Source of the DNA: Paenibacillus paeoniae | Lineage (GTDB): Bacteria > Bacillota > Bacilli > Paenibacillales > Paenibacillaceae | Direction of reading: 5' to 3' | Assembly (NCBI RefSeq): GCF_003388735.1 | Contig: NZ_QUBQ01000001.1 | Coordinates: 310,001-374,000 of the forward strand | DNA length: 64,000 nucleotides | Shown here: positions 35,782 to 44,304 of the stretch, piece by piece | How positions within the stretch are numbered: position 1 is the stretch's first letter | Layout: every line of letters starts with the position of its first letter | Program-made: the position numbers and the translations under genes | Notes under the pieces: model-generated | Told to the model about the DNA's origin: nothing | Seen by the model: the letters and a program-made list of their open reading frames with translations, nothing else | The model's database searches: none

Positions 35782-36799
35782 TTTCCTCGTACACCGGTCG
35801 GAGGAAGGCCATTACGACAAGGAAATCGTCTCGCTAGGGGGCAGAATCTACCGCATGCCGGCGATCAGGCCGGGCAATTACCGCCGTTACTTCAAGCAGC
35901 TGGACGCTTTTTTTGCAGAACGGAAGGAATACAAGGTCGTGCATGCCCATATGAACGAAAACAGCGGATTTGCGATTCGAGCCGCCAAAAAAGCAGGGGT
36001 GCCATGCCGAATCATTCACAGCCATCTAAGCGATTTGGCGCTGGACTACAAGTACCCGTTCCGTCTCTATGCGAGAGCGGCGATCAAGGGCAATCCGAGC
36101 CACTACTTCGCTTGTTCGACCCGAGCCGGCGAATGGCTCTACGGCAAGAAGCCTGCCAGTGAAAGAGCGGTAACGGTACTGAACAATGCCGTCAATACAG
36201 AGGAGTTCCGCTTCGACAAGGAAACGAGAGCAGAGGTCAGGACCGAGCTGAATGCGGGAGACTCCCTTGTCATCGGGCATATCGGGCGATTCAACGAACA
36301 GAAGAATCATAAGTTTCTGCTCGATATATTCGAATCGCTGCATCGGCGCAGGGGGGACGCGCTGCTGGTGCTTGCGGGAGACGGATACTTGCGTCCCGCG
36401 ATCGAGAAGGAGGCCGAGAGAAGGGGCTTGTCGCAATCGATTCGCTTCCTGGGCGTACGCGAGGATGTCGCAAGGCTGCTGCAAGGAATGGACCTCTTCC
36501 TGTTCCCTTCCTTATTCGAAGGGCTGCCGGTTGTCCTGGTAGAGGCGCAAGCCGCAGGACTTACCTGCATCGTATCCGACCGTATTACGAAGGAGACGGA
36601 TGTGACGAAGCGGGTATCATTCCTCTCGCTGGACCAGTCGCCCGACGAGTGGAGCAGTGCCATTCTGAGCGCTTCCTATGAGCATGCCGATACAAGAGCC
36701 ATACTCCGGGAGAACGGATACGACGCAGTGGCTATGGCGAAATGGCTGGGTACATTTTACCGGCAGCAGCTTGAGAGCGCTGCGGCATCATCGCAATAA
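35672..36799 (+). CDS. GT4-family glycosyltransferase (EpsF-like)
   Basis: A 375-residue GT-B enzyme opening 'PIRILQVVTIMNRGGLETMLMNYYR', typical of EpsF, with donor-half motifs 'IGHIGRFNEQKNHKFLLDIF' and 'SLFEGLPVVLVEAQAAGL'. The ATG at 35672 is seven bases after AGGAGG; an ATG at 35666 is too close to it. It would add a sugar to the lipid-linked unit of the exopolysaccharide. Confidence 0.9.
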   Translation: MKPIRILQVVTIMNRGGLETMLMNYYRQMSKNGIQFDFLVHRSEEGHYDKEIVSLGGRIYRMPAIRPGNYRRYFKQLDAFFAERKEYKVVHAHMNENSGFAIRAAKKAGVPCRIIHSHLSDLALDYKYPFRLYARAAIKGNPSHYFACSTRAGEWLYGKKPASERAVTVLNNAVNTEEFRFDKETRAEVRTELNAGDSLVIGHIGRFNEQKNHKFLLDIFESLHRRRGDALLVLAGDGYLRPAIEKEAERRGLSQSIRFLGVREDVARLLQGMDLFLFPSLFEGLPVVLVEAQAAGLTCIVSDRITKETDVTKRVSFLSLDQSPDEWSSAILSASYEHADTRAILRENGYDAVAMAKWLGTFYRQQLESAAASSQ

Positions 36800-36818
36800 G
36801 AAGGAGCGGACTTTACGG

Positions 36819-37721
36819 ATGGAACCTTCCATTACTGTATTTACACCCACGTTCAATCGGGCTTATACGCTGCATCTGTGTTACGAGAGTCTGTTGCGCC
36901 AGACTAACAAGAATTTTACATGGCTCATCATCGATGACGGGTCTACCGACGGCACATCGGAGCTGGTAGAGGGTTGGAGGCGAGAAGCGGATTTTTCGAT
37001 CCAATATATATACCAGGAGAATCAAGGGATGCATGGCGCTCACAATACGGCGTATGAGCATATCCGGACGGAGCTGAACGTCTGCATCGATTCGGACGAC
37101 TATATGACCGATCATGCCATCGAGGCCATTCTGACGTATTGGAAGCGGCATGGGAGCGAGCGTTACGCCGGTATTGCAGCGCTTGACGCTTCGCCCGACG
37201 GAACGGTGATCGGCACCAGGCTCCCGACTGGGCTTCAGAGCGCTACCCAATCCGAGCTGTATGCCAAGCATGGGGTGAAGGGCGATAAGAAGCTGGTGTA
37301 CCGAACGGAGCTGACGAGGAGCAGTCCGCCGTATCCGGTGTTTGAAGGCGAGAAGTATTGTCCCCTCTCCTACAAATATATTTTGATCGACCAGCAGCAG
37401 CCGCTTCTCTTAATGAATGAGGTGGTCTGTATCGTCGAATACCGGACGGACGGCTCCAGCATGAACATTTTGAAGCAATATTTGCGCAATCCGCGCGGGT
37501 TTTCTTTTTTTCGCAAAACGGCCATGCAATATGCGTTGACGTACAAGGACCGATTCAGGGAAGCGGTGCATTATGTATCGAGCAATCTCATTCTGCGCAA
37601 CAGGCGGTTTCTAGCCGAATCGCCGCGTCGATGGACGACGCTGCTGGCCGTGCCGCTGGGCGTAGCGTTGTACGTCTATCTGAATCGAACGAAACGAAGC
37701 ACCGTTATGAAGAACGGATAA
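36819..37721 (+). CDS. GT2-family glycosyltransferase (EpsH-like)
   Basis: A 300-residue GT-A enzyme: 'SITVFTPTFNRAYTLHLCYESLL', 'IDDGSTDGTSELV', 'CIDSDDYMTDHAIE' (metal-binding DxD-like motif). The start at 36819 is preceded by AAGGAG about 12 bases upstream; extending the frame into the previous gene gives no family similarity. It follows the EpsF-like gene by 19 bases. Confidence 0.88.
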   Translation: MEPSITVFTPTFNRAYTLHLCYESLLRQTNKNFTWLIIDDGSTDGTSELVEGWRREADFSIQYIYQENQGMHGAHNTAYEHIRTELNVCIDSDDYMTDHAIEAILTYWKRHGSERYAGIAALDASPDGTVIGTRLPTGLQSATQSELYAKHGVKGDKKLVYRTELTRSSPPYPVFEGEKYCPLSYKYILIDQQQPLLLMNEVVCIVEYRTDGSSMNILKQYLRNPRGFSFFRKTAMQYALTYKDRFREAVHYVSSNLILRNRRFLAESPRRWTTLLAVPLGVALYVYLNRTKRSTVMKNG

Positions 37722-37755
37722 CATCACGGCGCGAGACCTGGAGGGAGCAAAGCTA

Positions 37756-38829
37756 ATGGAAATGATATGGTTCACGCTGGCGGCTGTGTTCTTATGCGCG
37801 TTTATGGGCAGGTTTCTATCTCTGAACACCGGGAGAATGCCCCTGACTATACGGCCGAATAGAGGATATATCGTTCTAGCTGCGCTTTGCTTGATTCTGG
37901 TGGCGGGCTTGCGCAACAACATAGGCGACACCTATCTCTATATGCACGGCTATCAAGTAACCGATTTTACGTGGGAGTCCGTGTTGCAATCGGAGGATAT
38001 CGGCTTCAATCTGTTTCAATTGCTGCTGAAGCAACTGACGCCCGATCCGCAATTGATGATTTTTTTGACGGCGATGGTTACGAATTTGTTAATCGTCATC
38101 GTCTTCTATCGCTACTCCAGACTGGTAGAGTTCAGCTTGTATGCCTACATTACCACTGGGGCGTTCATCGTATCGATGAACGGCATTCGCCAATACTTGG
38201 CGGCGGCTATCGTATTCGCTGCAATCAAGTCGTTGCTGGATGGGAAGTGGAAGGTGTACTTCCCGGTCGTGCTGTTCGCTTCTTTTTTCCATCAGAGCGC
38301 ATTAATTATGCTTCCGATTTATTTTTTGGTACGAAGAAAAGCCTGGACGGTGACGACCAGTTTGCTGCTTGCGGTAGCTATTCTGATCGTCGTCGGTTTC
38401 AACTACTTCTCTACCATGCTCTTCACGGTAATCGAGAATACCAAATATTCGGAGTATGAGAACTTCCAGGAGGGCGGGGCGAACTTCATCCGAGTGATCA
38501 TTTACGCCATTCCGCTCATTATCGCTTATTTGGGAAGAGATAAGCTGAAGGCGATTTTTCCGCAAAGCGACGTGATCGTCAATCTGTCTCTGGTAGGAGC
38601 GGTCATTATGCTGATCTCGACCCAAAACTGGATATTCGCCCGGCTCGGCATTTATTTCACCTTGTATCAGCTCATTCTGATGGGGTGGATGATCAAGCTG
38701 TTCCGGGAGAAGGACCAGCGGTTTGTCTACCTGATGTTTGTCTGCTTCTACTTGCTCTATTTCTTCTATGAAAATGTCATTATTCTCGATATTCGCTATA
38801 CCAGCGACTACATTAAGTGGCCATTCTAA
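37756..38829 (+). CDS. EpsG-family membrane polymerase (Wzy-like)
   Basis: A 357-residue protein with about ten membrane helices and the EpsG-family features 'RNNIGDTYLYMHGYQ' (early periplasmic loop) and 'SMNGIRQYLAAAIVFAA'. It should join flipped repeat units into polymer. GGAGGGAG precedes the ATG. Four hairpin repeats follow it (38831-38983). Confidence 0.88.
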   Translation: MEMIWFTLAAVFLCAFMGRFLSLNTGRMPLTIRPNRGYIVLAALCLILVAGLRNNIGDTYLYMHGYQVTDFTWESVLQSEDIGFNLFQLLLKQLTPDPQLMIFLTAMVTNLLIVIVFYRYSRLVEFSLYAYITTGAFIVSMNGIRQYLAAAIVFAAIKSLLDGKWKVYFPVVLFASFFHQSALIMLPIYFLVRRKAWTVTTSLLLAVAILIVVGFNYFSTMLFTVIENTKYSEYENFQEGGANFIRVIIYAIPLIIAYLGRDKLKAIFPQSDVIVNLSLVGAVIMLISTQNWIFARLGIYFTLYQLILMGWMIKLFREKDQRFVYLMFVCFYLLYFFYENVIILDIRYTSDYIKWPF

Positions 38830-38830
38830 T

Positions 38831-38983
38831 GAGGCCTATGCTTTCGAAGTAGTTTTGCTTCGCAAAACTAAGCCTATGCTTTCGAAGTAGTTTTGCTTCG
38901 CAAAACTAAGCCTATGCTTTCGAAGTAGTTTTGCTTCGCAAATCTAAGCCTATGCTTTCGAAGTAGTTTTGCTTCGCAAAACT
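38831..38983 (+). repeat. four tandem 38-bp hairpin repeats inside the eps locus
   Basis: Units start at about 38831, 38870, 38908 and 38946. Each contains AGTTTTGCTTCGCAAAACT, an 8-bp perfect stem with a TTC loop, preceded by GCTTTCGAAGT. The third unit has one arm mismatch. They fill the gap between the polymerase stop and the ribosome site of the next gene. They lack T runs, so mRNA stability or polarity control is more likely than termination. Confidence 0.9.
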
Positions 38984-38997
38984 TTTAGGAGGAACCT

Positions 38998-39738
38998 ATG
39001 GAAAAATCGGAACGCATCCCGCGCATTATCCATTATTGCTGGTTCGGACGCGGGGAGAAATCGAAAAAAATTAAAAAGTGCATGAAAAGCTGGGAAAAGC
39101 ATCTGAGCGGGTACCGCTTCATGGAATGGAACGAGGACAGCTTTGATATCAGTCAAAGCCGCTACGCGAAGGAAGCCTATGACGCCCGTAAATTCGCTTT
39201 CGTCAGCGATTACGTCAGGCTGCATGCGCTCCATCAGTACGGCGGCATCTATCTGGATACCGATGTGGAGGTGGTGAGGCCGCTTGATGATTTGCTCCAC
39301 CATGACGCCTTTTCGGGATTCGAAGACGAAACCTATCTGCAGTCTGGCACCATGGGAGCGACGGCTGGTCATCCGTGGATTAAGGCATTGCTGAGTGAAT
39401 ATGCGGGGAGGACGTTTCTGCTGCCGGACGGCACCTACGACATGCTGACGAATACGGCTGTCATCTCCGAGCATTGCAAGAGGGATGGGCTGAAGCTGAA
39501 CGGCCAGCATCAAGTATTGGACAATGGGGTTGTGTTCTATCCCAGAACCTGCTTCAGTCCATACGATTATATTAACGGAGGCAGCTATTTGACGGGTGAC
39601 AGCTATACGATTCACCACTTTGCCCAGTCCTGGCTGCCGGCTCATGTCCGGTTGAAAAGCGGGATTAAACGGATCGCGGGGAGAGTGGTAGGTCCCAAAG
39701 TCATTTCCAAGATGCGAAAGTGGCTCGTCCAGTCCTAG
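38998..39738 (+). CDS. glycosyltransferase with DXD motif (GT32/capsular type)
   Basis: A 246-residue protein with 'RIIHYCWFGRGEKS' at the start and 'YGGIYLDTDVEVVRPLDDLL' near residue 80, the DxD sugar-nucleotide/metal motif of the Gly_transf_sug (GT32) family. It likely adds one sugar of the repeat unit. AGGAGG lies properly upstream of the ATG. The four hairpin repeats lie directly before it. Confidence 0.88.
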   Translation: MEKSERIPRIIHYCWFGRGEKSKKIKKCMKSWEKHLSGYRFMEWNEDSFDISQSRYAKEAYDARKFAFVSDYVRLHALHQYGGIYLDTDVEVVRPLDDLLHHDAFSGFEDETYLQSGTMGATAGHPWIKALLSEYAGRTFLLPDGTYDMLTNTAVISEHCKRDGLKLNGQHQVLDNGVVFYPRTCFSPYDYINGGSYLTGDSYTIHHFAQSWLPAHVRLKSGIKRIAGRVVGPKVISKMRKWLVQS

Positions 39739-39771
39739 ATTGATTCATAGAGAAAGAGGAGAAACCATACG

Positions 39772-40380
39772 ATGATGAAACGAAGTTTTGATTGTATCGT
39801 CGCCTCCATCCTGCTCCTGCTGCTTTCGCCAATCCTGGTCATTGTTGCCATATTGGTCGGCACAAGGCTGGGCAGACCGATTCTATTCCGGCAGACAAGG
39901 CCGGGGAAGCACGGAAATCCGTTCCAGCTGTACAAATTCCGCACGATGACGGATGGGATGGATGCGGAAGGGGAGCTGCTGTCGGATCATTTGCGGCTGA
40001 CACCGTTTGGTCAGAGGCTGCGCAAGTGGAGCCTGGATGAGCTGCCTCAACTGCTGAATGTCGTGAGGGGAGAGCTGAGCCTGGTCGGTCCGCGTCCGCT
40101 CTTGATGGAGTATTTGCCCCTCTATACGAAGGAACAGGCGAAGCGGCATTTTGTCAGGCCGGGCATAACGGGATGGGCGCAGGTGAATGGCCGTAACGCT
40201 GTGACCTGGGAAGAGAGGTTCATGAAGGATATTTGGTATGTAGAGAACAGAAGCTTCTGGCTGGATATGAAAATATTGCTGTTAACGGTAAAACGGGTGG
40301 TTAAGTCTGACGGCATTAGCAACGGCAACCATGCCACCATGCCGCTCTTTGAAGGAAACGCAAGCAATCAGAAAGGATGA
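39772..40380 (+). CDS. epsL: initiating phosphoglycosyl transferase (EpsL/PglC type)
   Basis: A 202-residue monotopic membrane transferase: N-terminal reentrant helix (residues about 8-30), 'FRQTRPGKHGNPFQLYKFRTM', the catalytic Asp-Glu pair in 'WSLDELPQLLNV', and 'GPRPLLMEY'. It starts each repeat unit by moving a sugar-phosphate, probably a diacetylated bacillosamine-like sugar, from UDP onto undecaprenyl phosphate. It overlaps the aminotransferase gene as ATGA, and its neighbours encode the other two enzymes of the sugar's pathway. Confidence 0.9.
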   Translation: MMKRSFDCIVASILLLLLSPILVIVAILVGTRLGRPILFRQTRPGKHGNPFQLYKFRTMTDGMDAEGELLSDHLRLTPFGQRLRKWSLDELPQLLNVVRGELSLVGPRPLLMEYLPLYTKEQAKRHFVRPGITGWAQVNGRNAVTWEERFMKDIWYVENRSFWLDMKILLLTVKRVVKSDGISNGNHATMPLFEGNASNQKG

Positions 40381-41576
40381 GATGCCCTTTGTCCGCATCT
40401 GCTAATGCCAAAATTTATTTATCGCCGCCCCATATGAGCGGCCGGGAGCAAGCGTATATCGGGGAGGCGTTCTTGGACAATTGGATCGCGCCGCTCGGCC
40501 CCCATATTAATGCATTCGAGAGTGAATTGTCTGCTTATATCGGCTCGGGAGGAGCGACGGCAGTCAGCTCCGGAACGGCGGCGATCCATCTGGCGCTGCG
40601 CCTCCTCGGCGTAGGAGAGGGCGACAGCGTATGCTGCCCAAGCTTTACGTTCATTGCAAGCGCCAATCCGATTTTGTATCTGGGCGCGGAGCCCATCTTC
40701 ATCGATTCAGAACCGGAATCATGGAACATGTCGCCTGCTGCGTTGGAGAAGGCGCTGGCCCATGCATCACGATGCGGCAAGCTTCCCAAGGCTGTTATTG
40801 TCGTCCATCTCTATGGGGCAATGGCTGATATGGAGGCTATTATGGGCATTTGCGAAAGCTATGGCGTGCCTATCGTCGAGGATGCGGCGGAGTCGCTAGG
40901 TTCTACTTATCAAGGCCGTCAAAGCGGGACGTTCGGTCGATTCGGTATTTTTTCCTTCAATGGCAATAAGATCATTACGACATCGGGCGGAGGTATGCTC
41001 GTATCAGACGACATTCTTGCCTTGGAGAAAGCACGGTTTCTGGCTACTCAGGCAAGGGACGAGGCGCCGCATTATCAGCATAGTCAGATGGGTTACAATT
41101 ACCGGATGAGCAACGTGCTTGCGGGAATAGGCAGGGCGCAGCTTGACGTGATTAACGATCGTGTCGAGGCAAGAAGGAGCATCTTCCATATCTACGAGGA
41201 AGCGTTGAAGCATTGGGGAGAGATTCAATTTATGCCGGAGCTGCCGGGAACAAGATCCAACCGCTGGCTGACCGCATTGACGATCGACAGTCCCCATGCG
41301 GAATATATGATTCAGCAGCTTCTGGCTGCTATGATCAGAGCCAATATAGAAGTACGTCCCTTGTGGAAGCCGCTGCATATGCAGCCGCTGTTCGAAGGGA
41401 ATGCGTTTTATAGCCATTCTGCGACAGGCAGAGCCGTCTGCGAAGATTTGTTTCATCGAGGGCTGTGCCTGCCTTCCGGATCTAGCTTAAGTCTGGAGGA
41501 TCAAGGAAGAGTCATTGATGTGGTGGAAGACGTCATGCATCAATTGACAGGTTTGACAGCAAGGGCGGTCAATTAA
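40377..41576 (+). CDS. epsN: DegT/DnrJ-type sugar aminotransferase (EpsN-like)
   Basis: A 399-residue PLP enzyme with the internal-aldimine Lys198 ('FSFNGNKIITTSGGG'), 'AVSSGTAAIHLAL' phosphate-binding region and 'VEDAAESLGS' with the PLP-contacting Asp. It should aminate the 4-keto sugar produced by the EpsC-like dehydratase. Coupled to epsL by an ATGA overlap. Its stop codon and that of the convergent epsM-like gene share the bases TTAA at 41573-41576. Confidence 0.9.
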   Translation: MRCPLSASANAKIYLSPPHMSGREQAYIGEAFLDNWIAPLGPHINAFESELSAYIGSGGATAVSSGTAAIHLALRLLGVGEGDSVCCPSFTFIASANPILYLGAEPIFIDSEPESWNMSPAALEKALAHASRCGKLPKAVIVVHLYGAMADMEAIMGICESYGVPIVEDAAESLGSTYQGRQSGTFGRFGIFSFNGNKIITTSGGGMLVSDDILALEKARFLATQARDEAPHYQHSQMGYNYRMSNVLAGIGRAQLDVINDRVEARRSIFHIYEEALKHWGEIQFMPELPGTRSNRWLTALTIDSPHAEYMIQQLLAAMIRANIEVRPLWKPLHMQPLFEGNAFYSHSATGRAVCEDLFHRGLCLPSGSSLSLEDQGRVIDVVEDVMHQLTGLTARAVN

Positions 41577-42232
41577 AGGTAACGGTCGCCCGAAGCTCTT
41601 GAACGGATGATGCGAGCAGGCGTACCATAAGCTACCGTATGTGCGGGTACATCCGATACGACCGTCGCGCCTGCTCCGATGACACAATGGTCGCCGACGG
41701 TGCGGCCGTGGATGAGGACGGCTCCGATGGCAATAGCGGTATAATCGCCAATGGTCACATTGCCGCCAGTGGCGCATCGCGGCGCAAAGCTGACAAAGCT
41801 TCCAATGCGGGAATCATGATCAACCGATGTATTGGGATAAAGAATGTCATGTTCGCCTATAATCGCGTCGCTGTTCACGACAGCGCCCGCCATAATGACC
41901 GAGCCTGCGCCGATGCGGGCTCCTCTTGCTATTTGGGCAGAGGGATGGATAGCGGTTGCGAATGCCAGCTCCGGAAATCGACGCTTCAGGCTGTGGACGA
42001 CTAGACCGCGCGTCCAGTTGTCGCCAATGGCTACGATAGCGCCGTCGATCGTATCGGCATGCGACTCCAGCCAATCTTCGCTGCCTAACACCGTGCAGCC
42101 GTATACCTGCTCCCCGATGGAGAGACGCTGATCCAGCAGGCCGGCAATCTCGTAGACGCCTTCTTTTTCCACCGTATCCACAACCGTCTTCGCATGACCG
42201 CCTGCCCCAAATATAATAATGCGCTTCGACAT
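41573..42232 (-). CDS. epsM: NeuD/PglD-type sugar O/N-acetyltransferase (EpsM-like)
   Basis: A 219-residue acetyltransferase: a short N-terminal Rossmann-like domain ('IIIFGAGGHAKTVVDTV') and a left-handed beta-helix of hexapeptide repeats with the catalytic His in 'SVDHDSRIG'. It should acetylate the 4-amino sugar made by the EpsN-like enzyme. The ATG at 42232 follows GGAGGA. In B. subtilis epsL-epsM-epsN are co-directional; here epsM is inverted and convergent with epsN, which implies separate control. Confidence 0.9.
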   Translation of the reverse strand: MSKRIIIFGAGGHAKTVVDTVEKEGVYEIAGLLDQRLSIGEQVYGCTVLGSEDWLESHADTIDGAIVAIGDNWTRGLVVHSLKRRFPELAFATAIHPSAQIARGARIGAGSVIMAGAVVNSDAIIGEHDILYPNTSVDHDSRIGSFVSFAPRCATGGNVTIGDYTAIAIGAVLIHGRTVGDHCVIGAGATVVSDVPAHTVAYGTPARIIRSRASGDRYL

Positions 42233-42332
42233 AAGGATTCCTCCGAACTTCATCATTGAAAAGGATAGACTACCTCTTATTCTAGCATATTGCCGGATTA
42301 TCATAAAAATTGGAGGATATGGCATGCAAGAA

Positions 42333-42416
42333 TTGACAGAATGGAAGACGGATGATAATCTGTACATGTGTTCGTTTTATAGAACAAAATTTTATTTTTG
42401 TTCGTTATTTGCGAAT
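42333..42416 (+). promoter_or_regulatory. sigma-A promoter with downstream SinR-like sites
   Basis: TTGACA (42333-42338) and TAATCT (42356-42361) are 17 bp apart. GTTCGTTTTATAGAAC (42370-42385) covers the start site, and a half site GTTCGTTATT lies at 42400-42409. It drives the nucleotidyltransferase gene at 42436 and probably the following glycosyltransferase genes. Confidence 0.82.
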
Positions 42417-42435
42417 GAGTGTGAAGGGGAGACTT

Positions 42436-43635
42436 ATGAAAAACGACTATAGCGGAGAATTCTCCCAGGAGCTGAAATTACTGCTGGCGCTGCTGGAGAT
42501 GGAGGAAGGGTCGTCGCTGACATTCGAGCACTGGGAGCTGATGCAGGATGCCGATTGGCATGAGTTCATTGCGCTGGCCAGACATCATCGGGTGTTCCCG
42601 ACGATTAATCGCAAGCTTCAAGAGTTAAGGCCGATTCGAGTCCCGGCGTTCGTCATGAGCATGTTCCAGCGGGATTATTATCGGAATACGATTCAAATGC
42701 TGGCGCTAAGCGGAGAGATGGAGCTGCTGGCAAGCCAATTTTTACATAAGGAGATTCGGGCGCTCTTCCTGAAGGGGCCGGTCATCGCTGCTGATCTCTA
42801 TGGCGATGTGTCGCTGCGTACCTCTTGCGATCTCGACATATTGGTGCCGATGGACCGTCTTGAGGCGACGGAAGCACACTTGCTCTCTCTCGGTTATGTG
42901 AAGGATGAATATATTACGAGCGTGCTGAACGACTGGAAGTGGCGTCATCATCATATCACCTTCATGCATCCCCAGAAGGGAATCAAGGTCGAAGTGCATT
43001 GGCGTCTTAACCCGTCTCCGTCGAAGGAGCCTGATTTTGAGGATCTTTGGAGCAGAAGAAGGCAAAGCTCGCTAATCAGCAGGCCCATCTATTATTTGGG
43101 ACGTGAGGATTTATTCTTGTTCCTGGTCTCTCACGGTGCCCGGCATGGCTGGTCGAGACTGCGCTGGCTGCTCGATATCAAGCAGCTCATGAATCAAAAG
43201 CTCGATTGGTCGAAGCTCATTGTGCTGCTTCGCAAGCATCAGCTTCTGCATGTTGGAGGGATGGCCGTTTGTTTGGCAGCGAAGCTGCTGGCGGCGCCTC
43301 TAAGGGAGGAGATGCGACCGATTCTGGCGTCACGCAAAGCGGAGTGGTTGGCGGAGGATACGTTGTTCTATGTCCAGAGAATGGTGAATCTCCATAGTCC
43401 GCCTGTGCCAAAAGATATCGAACGTTATCATAGACAATACTTGCTGGCGCTCATGACGACTAGACAGAAACTGCTGTTTTTCGCCAGCATTTTGCATCCG
43501 CTGGCAGAAGACGTCAAGACGCTGCCCCTGCCGGCCAAGCTGCATTTTTTATATTTTCCGCTGCGTCCCATTCTATGGGCTTCCAGGAAAATACGGGACC
43601 GTTCCTCCGGGAAGAAGCGGGAAGCAAGCGCCTAA
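42436..43635 (+). CDS. nucleotidyltransferase-family protein (PF14907-like)
   Basis: A 399-residue protein of the 'uncharacterised nucleotidyltransferase' type: 'LFLKGPVIAADLYGDVSLRTSCDLDILVP' near residue 105 contains the GxR and DxD metal site of the DNA polymerase beta-like fold, and 'VEVHWRLNP' follows near 180. The family is found in polysaccharide and lasso peptide loci; the pseudomycoidin cluster has a member, PsmN, linked to sugar addition on the peptide. The ATG at 42436 follows AAGGGGA. It begins a new transcription unit with its own SinR-like sites. Its substrate is unknown. Confidence 0.8.
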   Translation: MKNDYSGEFSQELKLLLALLEMEEGSSLTFEHWELMQDADWHEFIALARHHRVFPTINRKLQELRPIRVPAFVMSMFQRDYYRNTIQMLALSGEMELLASQFLHKEIRALFLKGPVIAADLYGDVSLRTSCDLDILVPMDRLEATEAHLLSLGYVKDEYITSVLNDWKWRHHHITFMHPQKGIKVEVHWRLNPSPSKEPDFEDLWSRRRQSSLISRPIYYLGREDLFLFLVSHGARHGWSRLRWLLDIKQLMNQKLDWSKLIVLLRKHQLLHVGGMAVCLAAKLLAAPLREEMRPILASRKAEWLAEDTLFYVQRMVNLHSPPVPKDIERYHRQYLLALMTTRQKLLFFASILHPLAEDVKTLPLPAKLHFLYFPLRPILWASRKIRDRSSGKKREASA

Positions 43636-43665
43636 GCGGAGGGCGCGCTTGAAGGGAGCATATCC

Positions 43666-44304
43666 ATGGGAACATTGGTCAAAGCATTGCAAATGATAGG
43701 AAGCCAGTACCGGTCCAGAGGCTTGAGCAGCTTCCTGGCTATGAACAGGCTGCAGTTTTTTGCATGGCTGAGAGCGCTGGTCGTGAAGCTGTTCAGCTTT
43801 GGCAAAATTAAAAGCTCCATCTTCTTCATGCAAGCCAACAGTACAATCGAGCTGCTCGGCAAGCGCTCTCGGATGCGAATCGGCAAATATGCATTCATTC
43901 GGAAAAATGCCAGCATCCGCATCGACCACGAAGGCGAGCTGGAGCTGGGCGACTACGCGTTCATTAACGACAATTGCAATATTAATTGCGTCAATCACGT
44001 ATCCATTGGCGCTTATACGAAGATTGCTCCCAATGTATGCATTAATGATCACGATCATAATTACAGGCAAGCCGGAGATGATCATTTGCTAATTGGTCAG
44101 GTCACCATTGGCGAGCATGTATGGATCGGCTCCAATGTCGTCATTTTGCGGGACACCACGATTGGGGATCATGCCGTTATAGCGGCTGGAAGCGTTGTGA
44201 AGGGTCATGTGCCGGCACATACTTTATTTGCGAATAAACGGGAGAAGCGAATGATTCCGATCGATCCTGAATCGGCTTCGTCACCCGTCAAGGAGTCCGT
44301 ATGA
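43666..44304 (+). CDS. hexapeptide-repeat acyltransferase (WcaF/LbH type)
   Basis: A 212-residue left-handed beta-helix protein with about eight hexapeptide coils and the terminal 'VTIGEHVWIGSNVVILRDTTIGDHAVIAAGSVV' typical of maltose/galactoside O-acetyltransferase-like enzymes; His in 'NDHDHNY' is the probable base. It likely O-acetylates the exopolysaccharide unit. It overlaps the next gene as ATGA. Confidence 0.85.
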   Translation: MGTLVKALQMIGSQYRSRGLSSFLAMNRLQFFAWLRALVVKLFSFGKIKSSIFFMQANSTIELLGKRSRMRIGKYAFIRKNASIRIDHEGELELGDYAFINDNCNINCVNHVSIGAYTKIAPNVCINDHDHNYRQAGDDHLLIGQVTIGEHVWIGSNVVILRDTTIGDHAVIAAGSVVKGHVPAHTLFANKREKRMIPIDPESASSPVKESV

